A DNA stretch of 64,000 bases from Gari tellinella (GCA_922989275.2 OV277867.1:3782001-3846000); one strand, 5' to 3'. Shown: positions 42,656 to 52,833, numbered from the stretch's first letter. Notes: generated by a model from the letters alone, not told the origin. A program made the numbers and translations.

Positions 42656-42839
42656 GTTTTTAATCATGCCATTGATCTTTTTTAATTATTTGACTCATTT
42701 TAAAAATGATTTTACAAGCTTACTATAACAATTTTATAATCTTGGTAATAATATTGAAAGAATTTCCATGTTTCCATGCATCTCAATATTGTATCATTTT
42801 TTATTGTGAATGTATTTATTTGTCTTTCTTGCTTTGTAG

Positions 42840-42930
42840 GTACATTCATATAATTTCATGTGAAGCGCTTTTGAACGCACAACTCCTGTGTGAAAAGAGC
42901 GCTATATAAATCGGGTATAATAATAGTCAG
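42840..42930 (+). repeat. Retroelement 3' tail
   Basis: AAAGAGCGCTATATAAATCG followed by GGTATAATAATAG is a tail seen widely in non-LTR elements and SINEs. The body upstream (42660-42840) is not recognisable. Confidence 0.5.
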
Positions 42931-42957
42931 CTGGTGCTAGGCGGTTTTATATTGGAA

Positions 42958-43154
42958 TACAGTCGAACTTCGATATCTTGAACTCGGTTATGGTGAACAT
43001 ACCCGTATTTCAAAGTTAAAACGTGGCTAAGCCACGTTTTAACTTTGAAAAACGAGTATGTTCGACTTCACCGAGCATGAAGTAATATAATTCATGTATC
43101 GAACTATCGGATAGTTCGAGGTTAGCGAGTTCGAGATATCGAAGTTCGTCTGTA
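42958..43154. mobile_element. TA-3 MITE
   Basis: TACAGTCGAACTTCGATATC and GATATCGAAGTTCGTCTGTA ends, nearly perfect palindrome around AAGTTAAAACGTGGCTAAGC. Confidence 0.92.
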
Positions 43155-43159
43155 TGTTT

Positions 43160-43322
43160 TGAATTTGTAATGTGATAAATAGAATATCACATTCGTGTTC
43201 ATTATTTATCATTTTTAATAAACTCGTTGACTAAAATATGAATATGACGCTCGCCAAGTCTCGCGTCATATTATTTTAGTCAACTCGTTTATTAAAAATG
43301 ATAAATAATGAACACCCATACA
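43160..43322. repeat. Long palindromic foldback element, second copy type
   Basis: TTCATTATTTATCATTTTTA, ATAAACTCGTTGACTAAAAT and ATGACGCTCGCC are mirrored on the other side (GTCTCGCGTCAT, ATTTTAGTCAACTCGTTTAT). Confidence 0.85.
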
Positions 43323-43344
43323 ATATCCTCTATTTTCTCCACTG

Positions 43345-43590
43345 TATAATAACCCTTTTTATGATCAAATTAATCGTGAGATTTTTACCCCTTCACCATT
43401 GTCGTCTGCGTCAATATTGTTGTCTGCAATATGGTTTCAAATTTCGATTTAAGGCAGTATGAATGAAGAAAATTCAAAAAGAATGTCAAACAGTTTGGAT
43501 GCTGATCAGACGCCGTATGACGCGGCGTCTTATCCGAACCCAAACTGTTTGCAAACGCGCTTGTTTGTGTCATTGAGGACAAGTGACCAC
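43345..43590. mobile_element. TTAA-4 MITE, diverged ends
   Basis: ATGATCAAATTAATCGTGAG, GTCGTCTGCGTC and GTCTGCAATATGG precede the H1 hairpin at 43487-43554 (GATCAGACGCCGTATGACGC). TCATTGAGGACAAGTGACC closes it. Confidence 0.75.
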
Positions 43591-44008
43591 ATTAAGTAGT
43601 TTGGAAGTTTGCGCATTTTGCTTTACGCTCACCCTTCTGTAAGGTACTACAGTGGAGAATCTGTTATTCTTTCCCAATAAACGCGTTAACGCTAAAACTA
43701 TTATTTGCAGTGCAAACCGTTTGAAGCCAGATAAGACGCCGGGTAACCCGGCGTCTGATCAGGCTCCAAACTGTTTGCCACCAAGATAAACAAGAATTAT
43801 CAGAATTGTCCAAAAGTTGTTCTTTTATACGTTTTAGTGTTTTGCGTTTGCGTACGTTTGCGTTTAAACGGGAAAGAATAACAGATTCTCCACTATATCT
43901 GCCAAGACGATACAAGCTCATAACTGTTTACATTTGAACAATTTTCTTGAGTGGATAAATAAATTAAAAGCGCTAAAAGGCGCTTAGAACTATGTGGGAA
44001 AGGGTTAA
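43580..44008. mobile_element. TTAA-1 variant split by TA-1
   Basis: GTGACCACATTAAGTAG and one decayed H2 arm, then TA-1 (43648-43897), then GAGTGGATAAATAAATTAAA and GGGAAAGGGTTAA. Confidence 0.65.
43648..43897. mobile_element. TA-1 MITE
   Basis: TACAGTGGAGAATCTG and CAGATTCTCCACTATA ends; H1 hairpin at 43718-43779. Confidence 0.9.
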
Positions 44009-44951
44009 CCTTTTCACGGCTATTACTGTATGACGTCATAACCCGTCTTACATATTCACTTTCATAATACCGTCTGCACGCAAAGATTTCGTCTGTTTTT
44101 CAGCGGAGCTGCATGGTTTCTATTTAGACCTATCATTTGCGAATTCTCAACCAATGATAACTATTCAACAATCTAGGTTGAAAGTCACATGCTTAAAACT
44201 GAATGGACTAATTGGATATGGGGAAATACTGATCTATTGTACCAATTTACAAGATTTACTGGAGATGAATTGTAAGTGCAAAATTGTAGACACAGTCTGC
44301 AACTGCTATGACAGCATGTTTCTATTTTGAGATTTGACATCTTTGTTTTAAGAAACTCCATTCATAAATGAAGAGTGACAGAACAGTAGAGTTATGCAAG
44401 AGTCTATGAGCAGCAGGATATAGTTTAAATTTTACAAAAAAAGATACTGACACCCGCAAATGATATACTGGGTATGGCTTGCTCATATTTCTTCGTAGTT
44501 GATCTGAATATAGATTGCTTGCATTTCCAAAGACTATTTGTGTCACAAATATGTTCTACCTGCATTTGAGATTGACACGAAACCTGCTAGGTTTAAGGTT
44601 TGAGAACGTTTCAATCGACTCGTCTATTAGTACATGTGTAATACATGAACAATGACCTTTCACTGAAAGCAACATACAATCACTAAAAAAGGAATTGGGT
44701 TTTAATTAAGTATGTATCAAACATGTTAGAATATTGATCTCGTCTTTGTGTGTTTTTTTATTATTTATTTGATAAATTGTTCACTTCAAATTATTGTCTA
44801 GTTAACGATTTGTTATTTTTGACTGATTATATGCCATGATAGTCCGTTTATAAGACGACAAACGAAAACTATTACATGTACATGTTAAAAGTAAAAGATA
44901 AATGATAAAACACCAACCATATGGTGTTTCTGGTAATTATCAGCACATAAT
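44004..44951. other. TTAA-4-like scrap, then no gene recognised
   Basis: 44004-44110 has TTAACCTTTTCACGGC, TGACGTCATAAC and two CGTCTG words, a TTAA-4 remnant. 44110-44951 is AT-rich with nothing recognised and presumably lies downstream of the methyltransferase gene. Confidence 0.45.
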
Positions 44952-45396
44952 TCACAATTCTTCAGGAACGTGTGCTATCATTCCAAACTTTCCCTTTTCA
45001 CCAGAATAGCCCATTTTTACATGATAAGATATGTATTTTTCGGGGTTAGTGTTGCGCCAATTAACTATCTTCAAACCTTCAGTGATGAAAATATGTTTCA
45101 GTTCGTCAGGGCCTAAATCAGGATTTGAAAACTGTACGTCATCGACTTTGTAATATTTTGAATTCAACACACCGATAACCACCAAATACCCTCCGGGTTT
45201 TATCATATTGATTATCTTTCGAAGTATAAGTGTATATTCCTCTTTATCTTTGGCTACATCACAGATAACAAGGCTTGCAATGACCATATCATACATCAAC
45301 TCCGAACTTTTCAAAGGCTTTGATGATCTCAAGTCAACTTCATAAATTTGTGTCACCTTGACTCGTATTTCATTCATCCGGTCTTCAAGAGATGTC
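44952..45396 (-). CDS. NNMT/PNMT/TEMT-family methyltransferase, last exon (copy A)
   Basis: This family moves a methyl group from S-adenosylmethionine to small amines, pyridines or thioethers in the cytosol. The exon starts after acceptor CTATTATAG and encodes about 148 residues to a stop. VTQIYEVDLRSSKPL aligns with human NNMT VLKCDVTQSQPLG. YDMVIASLVICDVA aligns with ADCVLSTLCLDAAC. ILRKIINMIKPGGYLVVIG aligns with ALRNLGSLLKPGGFLVIMD. GKFGMIAHVPEEL matches the C-terminal GLFSLVARK. The AdoMet motif I and the N-terminal exons are missing here and should lie to the right on the minus strand, but I could not find them. Which substrate it uses cannot be told. Confidence 0.85.
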
Positions 45397-45752
45397 CTAT
45401 AATAGAGAAAACCACTCCTGATATTTATAGAATTAGAGAGTGCATTTCAAACCACAATTGCTGTTACCTCTGATAAACTATTTAGAAGTAGATCTAAGTC
45501 GAAATTAACGGTTTGTTATAATTTATGCGGCATATAAAACAAGGGTAGTCCAAATATAAAGATAGAATTCTATTGTTTTACTGTTCCATTCATGACGTTA
45601 ATGAATTTTCGTTATCACATCACCTGTAACAAAATTTCAAATTTCGAAGAATGTTCATATCTGGAGACATCTCATTTACAAAGAACGATTGCCAAGGAAA
45701 AGGAATTGGACACAATTCTTATGTATTTGAAACAAAATGTAAAAACAAAATT
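45397..45752. other. No gene recognised
   Basis: AT-rich sequence directly upstream of the methyltransferase exon, presumably intron. Confidence 0.4.
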
Positions 45753-45904
45753 TCTAACCCTTTCACTCTCAATTTGTTCGTGAGATTTTTTACCCCTTTA
45801 TCGTTTCATTGTCGTCTGCTTCAATTTTGTTGCCTGCAATGTCGTTTCAAAGTGAAAAAATAAGGCAGTATGACTGAAGAAATTTCAAAACGAGTATCAA
45901 ACAG
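45753..45904. mobile_element. TTAA-4 left half
   Basis: CTAACCCTTTCACTCTCAAT, GTGAGATTTTTTACCCC, GTCGTCTGCTTC and CTGCAATGTCGTTTC, ending at CAAACAGT where the hairpin would begin. Confidence 0.72.
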
Positions 45905-45949
45905 TAGTATATGGGTCACTTTGCATTCAAACAAAGATGGCCGCCATGG

Positions 45950-46110
45950 ACGTAACATGACGTAACTTGACCTACTTTCGGTGGCGTGGGGACTATGACG
46001 TAACTTGACCTACTTTCGGTGGCGTGGGGACTATGGCGTAACTTTACCTACTTTCGGTCATGTGGGTATTATGACATAATTTGACCTACTTTCGATCGCG
46101 TGGGTACTAT
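45950..46110. repeat. 38-bp tandem repeat with TGACGTAA in each unit
   Basis: About four units contain TGACGTAACTTGACCTACTT followed by TCGGTGGCGTGGGGACTA. The two central units are identical; the outer two carry substitutions. Confidence 0.9.
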
Positions 46111-46139
46111 GGATGAAGTTCATAGAAGGGCGTCACGGG

Positions 46140-46265
46140 CATTCGTCGATGTCAGGGCGGCTATGTTTGATGTTCGTGCCATATTGGATGTTAGCGGAGG
46201 AAGAGCGGCCATGTTGGATTTTTGCGCCATATTGGATTTAAGCGGATGTTCGCACCATATTGGAT
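46140..46265. repeat. Irregular GCCATATTGGAT-type repeat
   Basis: Words like GCCATATTGGAT, GCCATGTTGGAT and ACCATATTGGAT recur five times with GCGG between. They resemble YY1-like CCAT words, but no function is shown. Confidence 0.6.
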
Positions 46266-46621
46266 CAGGAGCTAAATTTTTAATACAGATAAGTCTACAC
46301 GGTATACAGAGCTGACTTTTATACCCTCTGGTAGGTGTTTGCGATTATTCAGGGTCATCTCTTCCCTACCAGATATAACAACACTAACACGAATTCTATA
46401 GATAATGATAACAACAACAACAATGCTATTACTACTACTACAATAAATAAATAGAAAGCAACATTAAAACACTACTAAAAGTACTATAACAAGTAAAAGG
46501 TACCTCGGTCTACGATGTGTACTCTCTGACGTCCCTCGCTCAAATGACTGAGATAACCTTCATGCGCATGTACATGACGCTGCTTGCGCATGCGCAGGTA
46601 GAGGGTGTTGCGTGAATAGCT

Positions 46622-46665
46622 ATTTTTAGAATGACATCATTGCTATTTTTAGAATGACATTTGTT
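46622..46665. repeat. Two-copy tandem repeat
   Basis: GCTATTTTTAGAATGACAT occurs twice in direct succession. Confidence 0.85.
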
Positions 46666-46859
46666 GTTTTCATACCTATCATTGTTGATTTAAGACACAA
46701 AGCAAAGTACACGAAGGATCAAATCCTATTCAACCAAAGTGTACACACCCTGTGCACTATTGATTTAGGACACAGAGGAAAATCAACACTGGACACGAAC
46801 AAAGACCCTATTCAAATCACGTATGTCGTTTCAAATTATCACAAGTACAGACATGTATA

Positions 46860-47793
46860 TAAACATTATTGATTTTCGATACAATCTGTCTGATCAACAG
46901 ATAGAATGGTTGTCATGGAGATGAATGCCTTTAGGCTTTTATTGACATCCATTAAAAATCAATAACGCTGTACTGAAAAAGCACTTTAAATTCCTTAAAT
47001 AAGTCGTCTGCATTTTGTGTTGCCATCTGCATGTTGTGTCCTCTGTCTCTCTGTCTGTCTATCCGTCTGTCTATATATCTATCTGTATCGTGTCTGTCTC
47101 TCTGCCTGTCTGACTCTGTTTCCCTTTTTCTTTCCTAGCAAGTTGCTGTCTGCTTAAACTGACATCTGCATTAATTTCAAAAAGCAATTACCCCTCTGTC
47201 TTCTCTGTCCATCTCTCTATCTCTCTCTTTCTCTCTCTAGATGTCTCATTCTCTATTTCTCTATAACTCTGATTCAACTTTCTGGCACATTCAATATCTC
47301 ACAACAGGACCAGAGTCTACATTATTTGCACAGGATACGCATTTGGCATAAGGACGCGTACATGCGTCTTTCCAGCCCGCTGATCAAGATATATACTGTT
47401 TCCATAGGACAAATGTACCCTTTACAAGTACACTGTTTACATAGGGCAAGTGTACTCTTAACAAGTACACTGTTTGCATAGGGCAAGTGTACTCTTTACA
47501 AGTACACTGTTTACATAGGGCAAGTGTACTCTTTACAAGTACACTGTAAATGAGGAGTATATTGGTCGCTAAGGTTGACCCAGTATCTGGATCCAAACTG
47601 ACATTCAATTACTGTATGTTACCCATAGTTGGCAGAAAACTGCCGTCTGCATTTTTTTTCTAAAGCAAATTTGAACTGAACAAAGTCAACAGTTTGGACC
47701 CGGGTCAAATATCTAGTTTATTCGGCACATTACACTGAAAGACAACGTATCTACAAACATTATTGATTTCCGATACAATCTGTGTGATCAATA
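46860..47793. repeat. Region bracketed by a 37-bp direct repeat
   Basis: ATTATTGATTTTCGATACAA at 46865 and ATTATTGATTTCCGATACAA at 47762 both run on into TCTGTNTGATCAA. Between them are CTCTGTCTGTCT-type microsatellites (47038-47240) and the TTAA-2-derived tandem at 47395. It may be a composite element. Confidence 0.55.
47395..47555. repeat. Tandem array of a TTAA-2 submodule
   Basis: About four units of 38-40 bp, each like TACACTGTTTACATAGGGCA and AGTGTACTCTTTACAAG. The same word follows the H1 hairpin once in every TTAA-2 copy. Confidence 0.9.
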
Positions 47794-47823
47794 ACAATTT
47801 CGATCATAAATTGTGATTAATGC

Positions 47824-48073
47824 TACAGTGGAGAATCTGTTATTCTTTCCCGATAAACGCGTTTACGCTAAAACTATTTTTTCTTTTACAAAAAGTTTGG
47901 AGCCAGATCAGACGCCGGGTAACCCGGCGTCTGATCAGGCTCCAAACTCTTTGCAACCAAGATAAATTTGAAATATCAGAATTGTCCAAAAGTTGTTCTT
48001 TTCTACGTTTTAGCGCTTTGCGTTTGCGTACGTTTGCGTTTAAACGGGAAAGAATAACAGATTCTCCACTGTA
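47824..48073. mobile_element. TA-1 MITE
   Basis: TACAGTGGAGAATCTG and CAGATTCTCCACTGTA ends; H1 hairpin at 47893-47955. Confidence 0.92.
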
Positions 48074-48086
48074 GTTAAAAGGAAGA

Positions 48087-48274
48087 TACAGTAAAACCTC
48101 TCTATCATGACCAGTGGAAATGAGTATAAAATGTTTTAAGACAGGTTACAGCTGCAAGGAAAACATAAAACAGAAAGTTCCTATTGGAGTTTTCAGTTTT
48201 ACTTTTATCTTGCGTTATTGGAGGTTACACGCCAACATCATAAGCTCATTGAATGGTCAAAAGGTTTTATTGTA
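48087..48274. mobile_element. TA-2 MITE, diverged
   Basis: TACAGTAAAACCTCTC and AAAGGTTTTATTGTA ends; the H2-like hairpin is decayed (AAACAGAAAGTTCC). Confidence 0.75.
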
Positions 48275-48544
48275 TTGCTTGAAGTGTAAACGGGAATATC
48301 AACAGTAGTATGAAGCCAATATACGGTAAATTCTTTTATTTAAAAGTGACATTCATGTCAATACCTCACATCTGTAATGTTGACAGACCTATAAGCCCTT
48401 TACCTGTTTATTTTGGTTTCCAAATTTTTTCTTATATGTGCCATATCAACTTTAGAATAATAAATTTGGATTCCTATATCTTAATCCTTTTAACCAAAGT
48501 CACGTATATACACATCCATTGCAAACAAGTATATCAGTAAAGAA

Positions 48545-48735
48545 GACACATGTCCTTTACAAACAGCGAAGAGCCAGTTCTGAAGGATTCTAAAGGAGCA
48601 GTCATCCCAGATATTGCACTGTTTGACATATTGTAACACATTGACAAATGCAACCCTTAACAGTCAAAACATAGACTAGACTCAATAGGAAACTATAAAT
48701 GTCTATTTGAAGTTTTCAGGGAGAAAAGTGTAAAC
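48545..48735. mobile_element. TTAA-2, heavily diverged
   Basis: TCCTTTACAAACAGCGAAG, GGATTCTAAAGGAGCAGTC and GAAGTTTTCAGGGAG follow the family's order. Confidence 0.55.
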
Positions 48736-49020
48736 TGCAGAAGTCACCCTTGTCCAGGCGACTTTCACCTCACCTTTGTCTTCTTTGTAAAATGTGTACA
48801 TTAGGAGAAATTACTTAAGACATCTGATTGTCTAGACCAACTTTACATAGGTTTGTTGTCTTTCTCGGTCGAATCTGTCTTTTACTATAAAATGTTTCTG
48901 TTGACATTTGTATTAAAAAAATCTATTTATATATTGTAAAGTAAATAATTTAATTCAACATTTCGGTAAGCACTTTGGGCACAAACATTTCTGGTTTAAT
49001 AGGTCAATTCTGTTCAGCAT
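48736..49020. other. No gene recognised
   Basis: AT-rich sequence downstream of the copy B methyltransferase exon; probably its 3' flank. Confidence 0.4.
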
Positions 49021-49464
49021 TTATTGTTTCTGAGGTTTTTGTGCTATCATTCCAAAAAGTCCCTGTTCATTGGAAAGCCCTTTCTTGACGAAATCTGGCA
49101 GGTATTTTCCAGGTTCAGTCTCCTTCCATTCTATTATTTTCAAGCCCTCGGAGATGAAAATATCTTTCATATCTTCACGGTCAATGCTAGAGTAAGTAAA
49201 CTGCATTTTCCCAACTATATAAAACGTTGAATTCAGCACTCCTACAACAACTAGATGGCCCCCTGGTTTCATCATAGCCATTACTTTTCGCAGTACCTGT
49301 ATATATTCTTCTTGTTTGTTGCCACAGCGCAGAGAACAAGACTTGCAATGATTAAATCATACATCTCATTAGAATCACTCAATGGAACCTTCAACCTCAG
49401 ATTAATTTCATAAATCTGTGTCACCTTGTTACGTACTTGATTCATCCGGTTTTCAATGCAAATC
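49021..49464 (-). pseudogene. NNMT/PNMT/TEMT-family last exon (copy B), frameshifted
   Basis: Same exon as copy A. Acceptor ATCTTCAG at 49465, VTQIYEINLRLKVPL and YDLIIASLVLCAVATNK in one frame, then YIQVLRKVMAMMKPGGHLVV and GLFGMIAQKP in another. Relative to copy A one base is missing in the A-rich stretch at about 49311-49317, so the first frame stops at once. The rest is intact and stop-free, so this is either a young pseudogene, an allele, or an assembly error. Start to stop spacing otherwise equals copy A, showing tandem duplication about 4.1 kb apart. Confidence 0.8.
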
Positions 49465-49524
49465 CTGAAGATAAAACGAAACGACCAAACAGTGTAATAA
49501 ATAGGTGTTGCATGATAGCAGATA

Positions 49525-50035
49525 CAGCCCTTACTCCTCACAACGGCCCTCCCAACAACGACTCCCTCCTTACAACGACCCTTGCCGCTGTTCCCCAAAA
49601 GGACACGTATGTCTAACGCTTCTACTGATGCAAAATCGTCTGCTTAACCCTTTGAACCCTAGTCCCGCAAATAGGCGTCCTTTCTAAACAGTATACATGT
49701 GAAAAGTACACTTGTCCTGTGCAAACACTGAATACCCAGATCAGAGGGCTCCAAAAGAGGGCTCTTCACTGTTTGTCATAATGCCTAACATTGACAAAAA
49801 CAACCCTTAAAAGTCTAAAATGGACTAGACTAAAATGGAAACTGGAATTGTCCATTTAAAGTTTCAGGGAGGAATGAGTTAAACTTGTCGTCTACTGTTT
49901 GTCCCAAGGTGACATAATAGCCATTTTGACTTAATGATTTTTAATGACGAGTGACAAACAGCTGGAATCCAGATCAGACGCCGCCTTACGCTCTGGGTTC
50001 AAGCTGTTTGCAAATGTAAGCCGAATCTTAGTTTT
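49525..50035. mobile_element. TA-4 MITE, right end missing, with nested TTAA-2
   Basis: ACAACGGCCCTCCCAACAAC at left; after the insertion GTCGTCTACTG and the H1 hairpin at 49951-50011 follow. The terminal repeat is not found on the right. Confidence 0.75.
49644..49882. mobile_element. TTAA-2 MITE nested in TA-4
   Basis: TTAACCCTTTGAACCCTAG and GGAGGAATGAGTTAA ends; inserted at TCGTCTGCTTAA, in the GCAGACGA module. Its hairpin has lost part of the right arm. Confidence 0.88.
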
Positions 50036-50195
50036 TTTTAGATATTTTCCATCGTTTTTCTATAGCGTTAGCTAACGATATAGTTGTTGTTGTTGCGTCT
50101 CTACACGGGCCTAGACATAAATCCGAGCCGAATATGTATAAATCAATCCCTACCAGTGAAGGACGTTAATTCGCTACCATATAGATAGAGAGCCC

Positions 50196-50285
50196 CAGTA
50201 GCCGCGTGGTTAAGGCGGTTGCCAATGTTTTCATGTTTGTCTCCGCATGGAGGGTCACGGGTTCGAATCCCACCAGAGTTTCTTC
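50196..50285 (+). repeat. tRNA-like sequence (Leu/Ser-type), probably SINE head or pseudogene
   Basis: GTAGCCGCGTGGTTAAGGCG is A-box-like and GGGTTCGAATCCCACC B-box-like, 50 bp apart as in long-variable-arm tRNAs. The 5' GCCCCAG does not pair with the 3' side, so a working tRNA is unlikely. Confidence 0.55.
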
Positions 50286-50607
50286 CTCTCTTTTTTTGAA
50301 ATGCATTTTTTAACAGAATTTATTATCCAAAACTAAATTTTACCCATTTATATAAGCATTTGACATGTATTTACAAATTACTATTTTTAATGCTTAATCC
50401 GGTTGCGAGCCTCTTTAAACTGTTTTCCGCCGTCTGATAAAAAGTCTGATTTTTTAAACAGCTGTCATTTTCTACAGTTTATTGCATTGCGTTTACTTCA
50501 TTTTAAACGAGAAAACTAACGTGTTTTCCAATATATTATTTATAAACTCTCTCGTTTGACTCCCTGAAGACCATCTGAACCTATCTGTGCACACGATCTC
50601 ATACATG
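50286..50607. other. No gene recognised
   Basis: AT-rich spacer with TATTTATAAACTCTCTCG-type sequence only. Confidence 0.4.
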
Positions 50608-50790
50608 TACTTGCGAGACGGAATTGTACAAACTACGGTCTGACTCATGTGTTATGTACAGGCCTACAGTGGAGAATCTGTTATTCTTTCCCGTTTAAAC
50701 GCAAACGTACGCTAACGCAAAGCACTAAAACGTAGAAAAGAACAACTTTTAGACAATTCTGATAATTCATGTTTATCTTGGTGGCAAACA
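50608..50790. repeat. 183-bp direct repeat, copy 1 (contains TA-1 left half)
   Basis: From TACTTGCGAGACGGAATTGT to GGTGGCAAACA it matches 52651-52833 with about one difference. The right 125 bp are the TA-1 left arm; the left 57 bp are not part of TA-1. Confidence 0.93.
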
Positions 50791-50876
50791 AATATGGGAC
50801 ATAGGCCAACAGTGTAGACTCTGATCAGACGCCGCATAATGCGGCGTCTGATCAGAGTCAACACAGTTTGCTGATA
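50791..50876. repeat. Perfect H1-type hairpin replacing the TA-1 centre
   Basis: CAGTGTAGACTCTGATCAGA and CGCCGCATAATGCGGCG then TCTGATCAGAGTCAACAC. It follows directly on the TA-1 left arm, but its stem differs from the usual TA-1 H1 stem. Confidence 0.75.
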
Positions 50877-51689
50877 GTAGTTTCAATATAAAACATGATC
50901 AAATAGACCAGGCATTCCTGAGATAAAAAATAGGCTATCCAGTACGTGCAATTGTAACAACGCTTCTTTATACTGTTGTTAGCTTTACTGTAGGAAATCC
51001 TTACAGGTTGAATAGAGAACAATGTTGATCTAGTTTCTGATGTTTAATAGTGTCCTGGACTTCCAGATAAGCAATGTGTGGTATTCCACAAAACGTAATA
51101 ACAAACAGTTCTCTATACTAAATATACATTAATTAACACTTTAATTTTCGGTGAGGAAATCCTCAAACTTAGTCAGAAATCCGACTTGTTTCTTTAAAAG
51201 GTAAAATTAGACTATTTCTCCATAACGCTTAATCATTGACGCAGATAACCTGGTCACGTGGTCATGGCAGTTTGCATATCAATTTGCCCGGGCCACAGCT
51301 GACCATGCAGGTGTCAACTTTATAAGCCTATTAAGTTAGGCGATGATAAGCTGGCAACTTCAAAGTCAACATGTATAGACAGTTTAATTGCATACAAAGA
51401 TGTTATCATTGTTTTTAAAGCAATTTCGCATCTTGATAAAGCGGTGACACGTGTGCGCCAACATGCAGACAGCTTAATTACGTCATAATATTCTATCAAC
51501 AGACTAGAACAAGAACTGAATGAATTGGGGAAATACTGTATAAGCAAACTATGATGATTATCGGTGCTACACAGGCATAAAAGAATCAACTTGGCGCAAA
51601 TGGATAAAGTTTCAGTTTACCTAAAAAAGCTCATGCTGTTATCATCATGTAGCTAAAATGGCAATAACAATATGGGACAGTCCGATCGT
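50877..51689. other. No gene recognised
   Basis: Unique-looking sequence with CAGGTGTCAACTTTATAAG and CCGGGCCACAGCTGACC words; no coding or repeat signal seen. Confidence 0.35.
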
Positions 51690-51880
51690 GCAGTGGAGAA
51701 AACGTTATTCTTTTCCAGACAATGTATTCATGCCAAAACTTTTATGTTTTTTTGTGAACAGTTTGGAGCCAGATCAGACGCCGTGCAAGACCGGCATCCG
51801 ACCAGGCTCCAAATTTTTTGGCATTCAGATTTAAATTAATCGCAAACATTGTCATTTTCCAATTGCTCTAGTGTTTCGTT
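51690..51880. mobile_element. TA-1 MITE, diverged, right end lost
   Basis: GCAGTGGAGAAAACGTTATTC at left, H1 hairpin at 51758-51820 with a decayed apex. Confidence 0.7.
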
Positions 51881-52500
51881 TTTAGCTCACCTGGCACGTA
51901 CAGTGGAGAATCTGTTATTCTTTCCCGTTTAAACGCAAACGTACGCAAACGCAAAGCACTAAAACGTAGAAAACAACAACTTTTGGACAATTCTGATAAT
52001 TCTTGTTTATCTTGGTGGCAAACAGTTTGGAGCCTGATCAGACGCCGGGTTACCCGGCGTCTGATCTGGCTCCAAACTGTTTGCACTGCAAATAATAGTT
52101 TTAGCATAAACGCGTTTATTGGGAAAGAATAACAGATTCTCCACTGTAGTCCTATGGCCGTCGTCGTTCGTCGTCCATCGTTCGTTCGTCGACAACAATT
52201 TCTTTAAACGACATCTTCTCTGAAACTACTGGATGGATTTTTACTAAAATACTTACATCTGATTGAAGTTCCGAATCATGGATTTTTGTTGACAATCTAC
52301 CTGCCAGTGGAACCCAAAAATTACGTCACAGGCCACGTGGTATGGTCACACTGAAAGAATATGTTCATTTTGAGATCGAACCGCCGTCGACCGCTGTGAA
52401 TAATATAACTTTCTGCTACACTAACCGAGTTTTAGTATGTTCAGTTATACTTATAGCTCGCCATTACAGCCAATTGAAAGAGGGTTTGTAAAACACTATG
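51881..52500. repeat. Dispersed GTGAGC-hairpin repeat interrupted by TA-1
   Basis: TTTTTAGCTCACCTGGCACG is the hairpin end seen (reverse) at 2781. After TA-1 it continues GTCGTCGTTCGTCGTCCATC and TTTAAACGACATCTTCTCTG. Confidence 0.65.
51899..52147. mobile_element. TA-1 MITE inside the dispersed repeat
   Basis: Complete copy with TACAGTGGAGAA ends, inserted at the TA of GGCACGTA. Confidence 0.93.
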
Positions 52501-52650
52501 CATGCATGTAACGGCTTCAAAGAAACCGAAAGTAAAACAGAAAGCTCACGATTTCGCATTCTGCTTCATTTTCACACTGCTTTAATCTTTTGATTCTCCT
52601 AATATACGATATTCAATCATCATGTAGACTAGTGTTTAATCGGGTGTTTG

Positions 52651-52833
52651 TACTTGCGAGACGGAATTGTACAAACTACGGTCTGACTCATGTGTTATGT
52701 ATAGGCCTACAGTGGAGAATCTGTTATTCTTTCCCGTTTAAACGCAAACGTACGCTAACGCAAAGCACTAAAACGTAGAAAAGAACAACTTTTAGACAAT
52801 TCTGATAATTCATGTTTATCTTGGTGGCAAACA
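52651..52833. repeat. 183-bp direct repeat, copy 2
   Basis: Partner of 50608-50790, offset 2,043 bp. Here the TA-1 continues with its normal H1 hairpin. Confidence 0.93.

Noticed and set aside
47395..47555. CRISPR-like array of 38-40 bp units
   Set aside because: There are no unique spacers and the sequence is eukaryotic; it is a plain tandem repeat of a MITE piece.
50196..50285. Functional tRNA gene
   Set aside because: A and B boxes are present, but the ends do not form an acceptor stem and no T-run terminator follows closely. A SINE head or pseudogene fits better.
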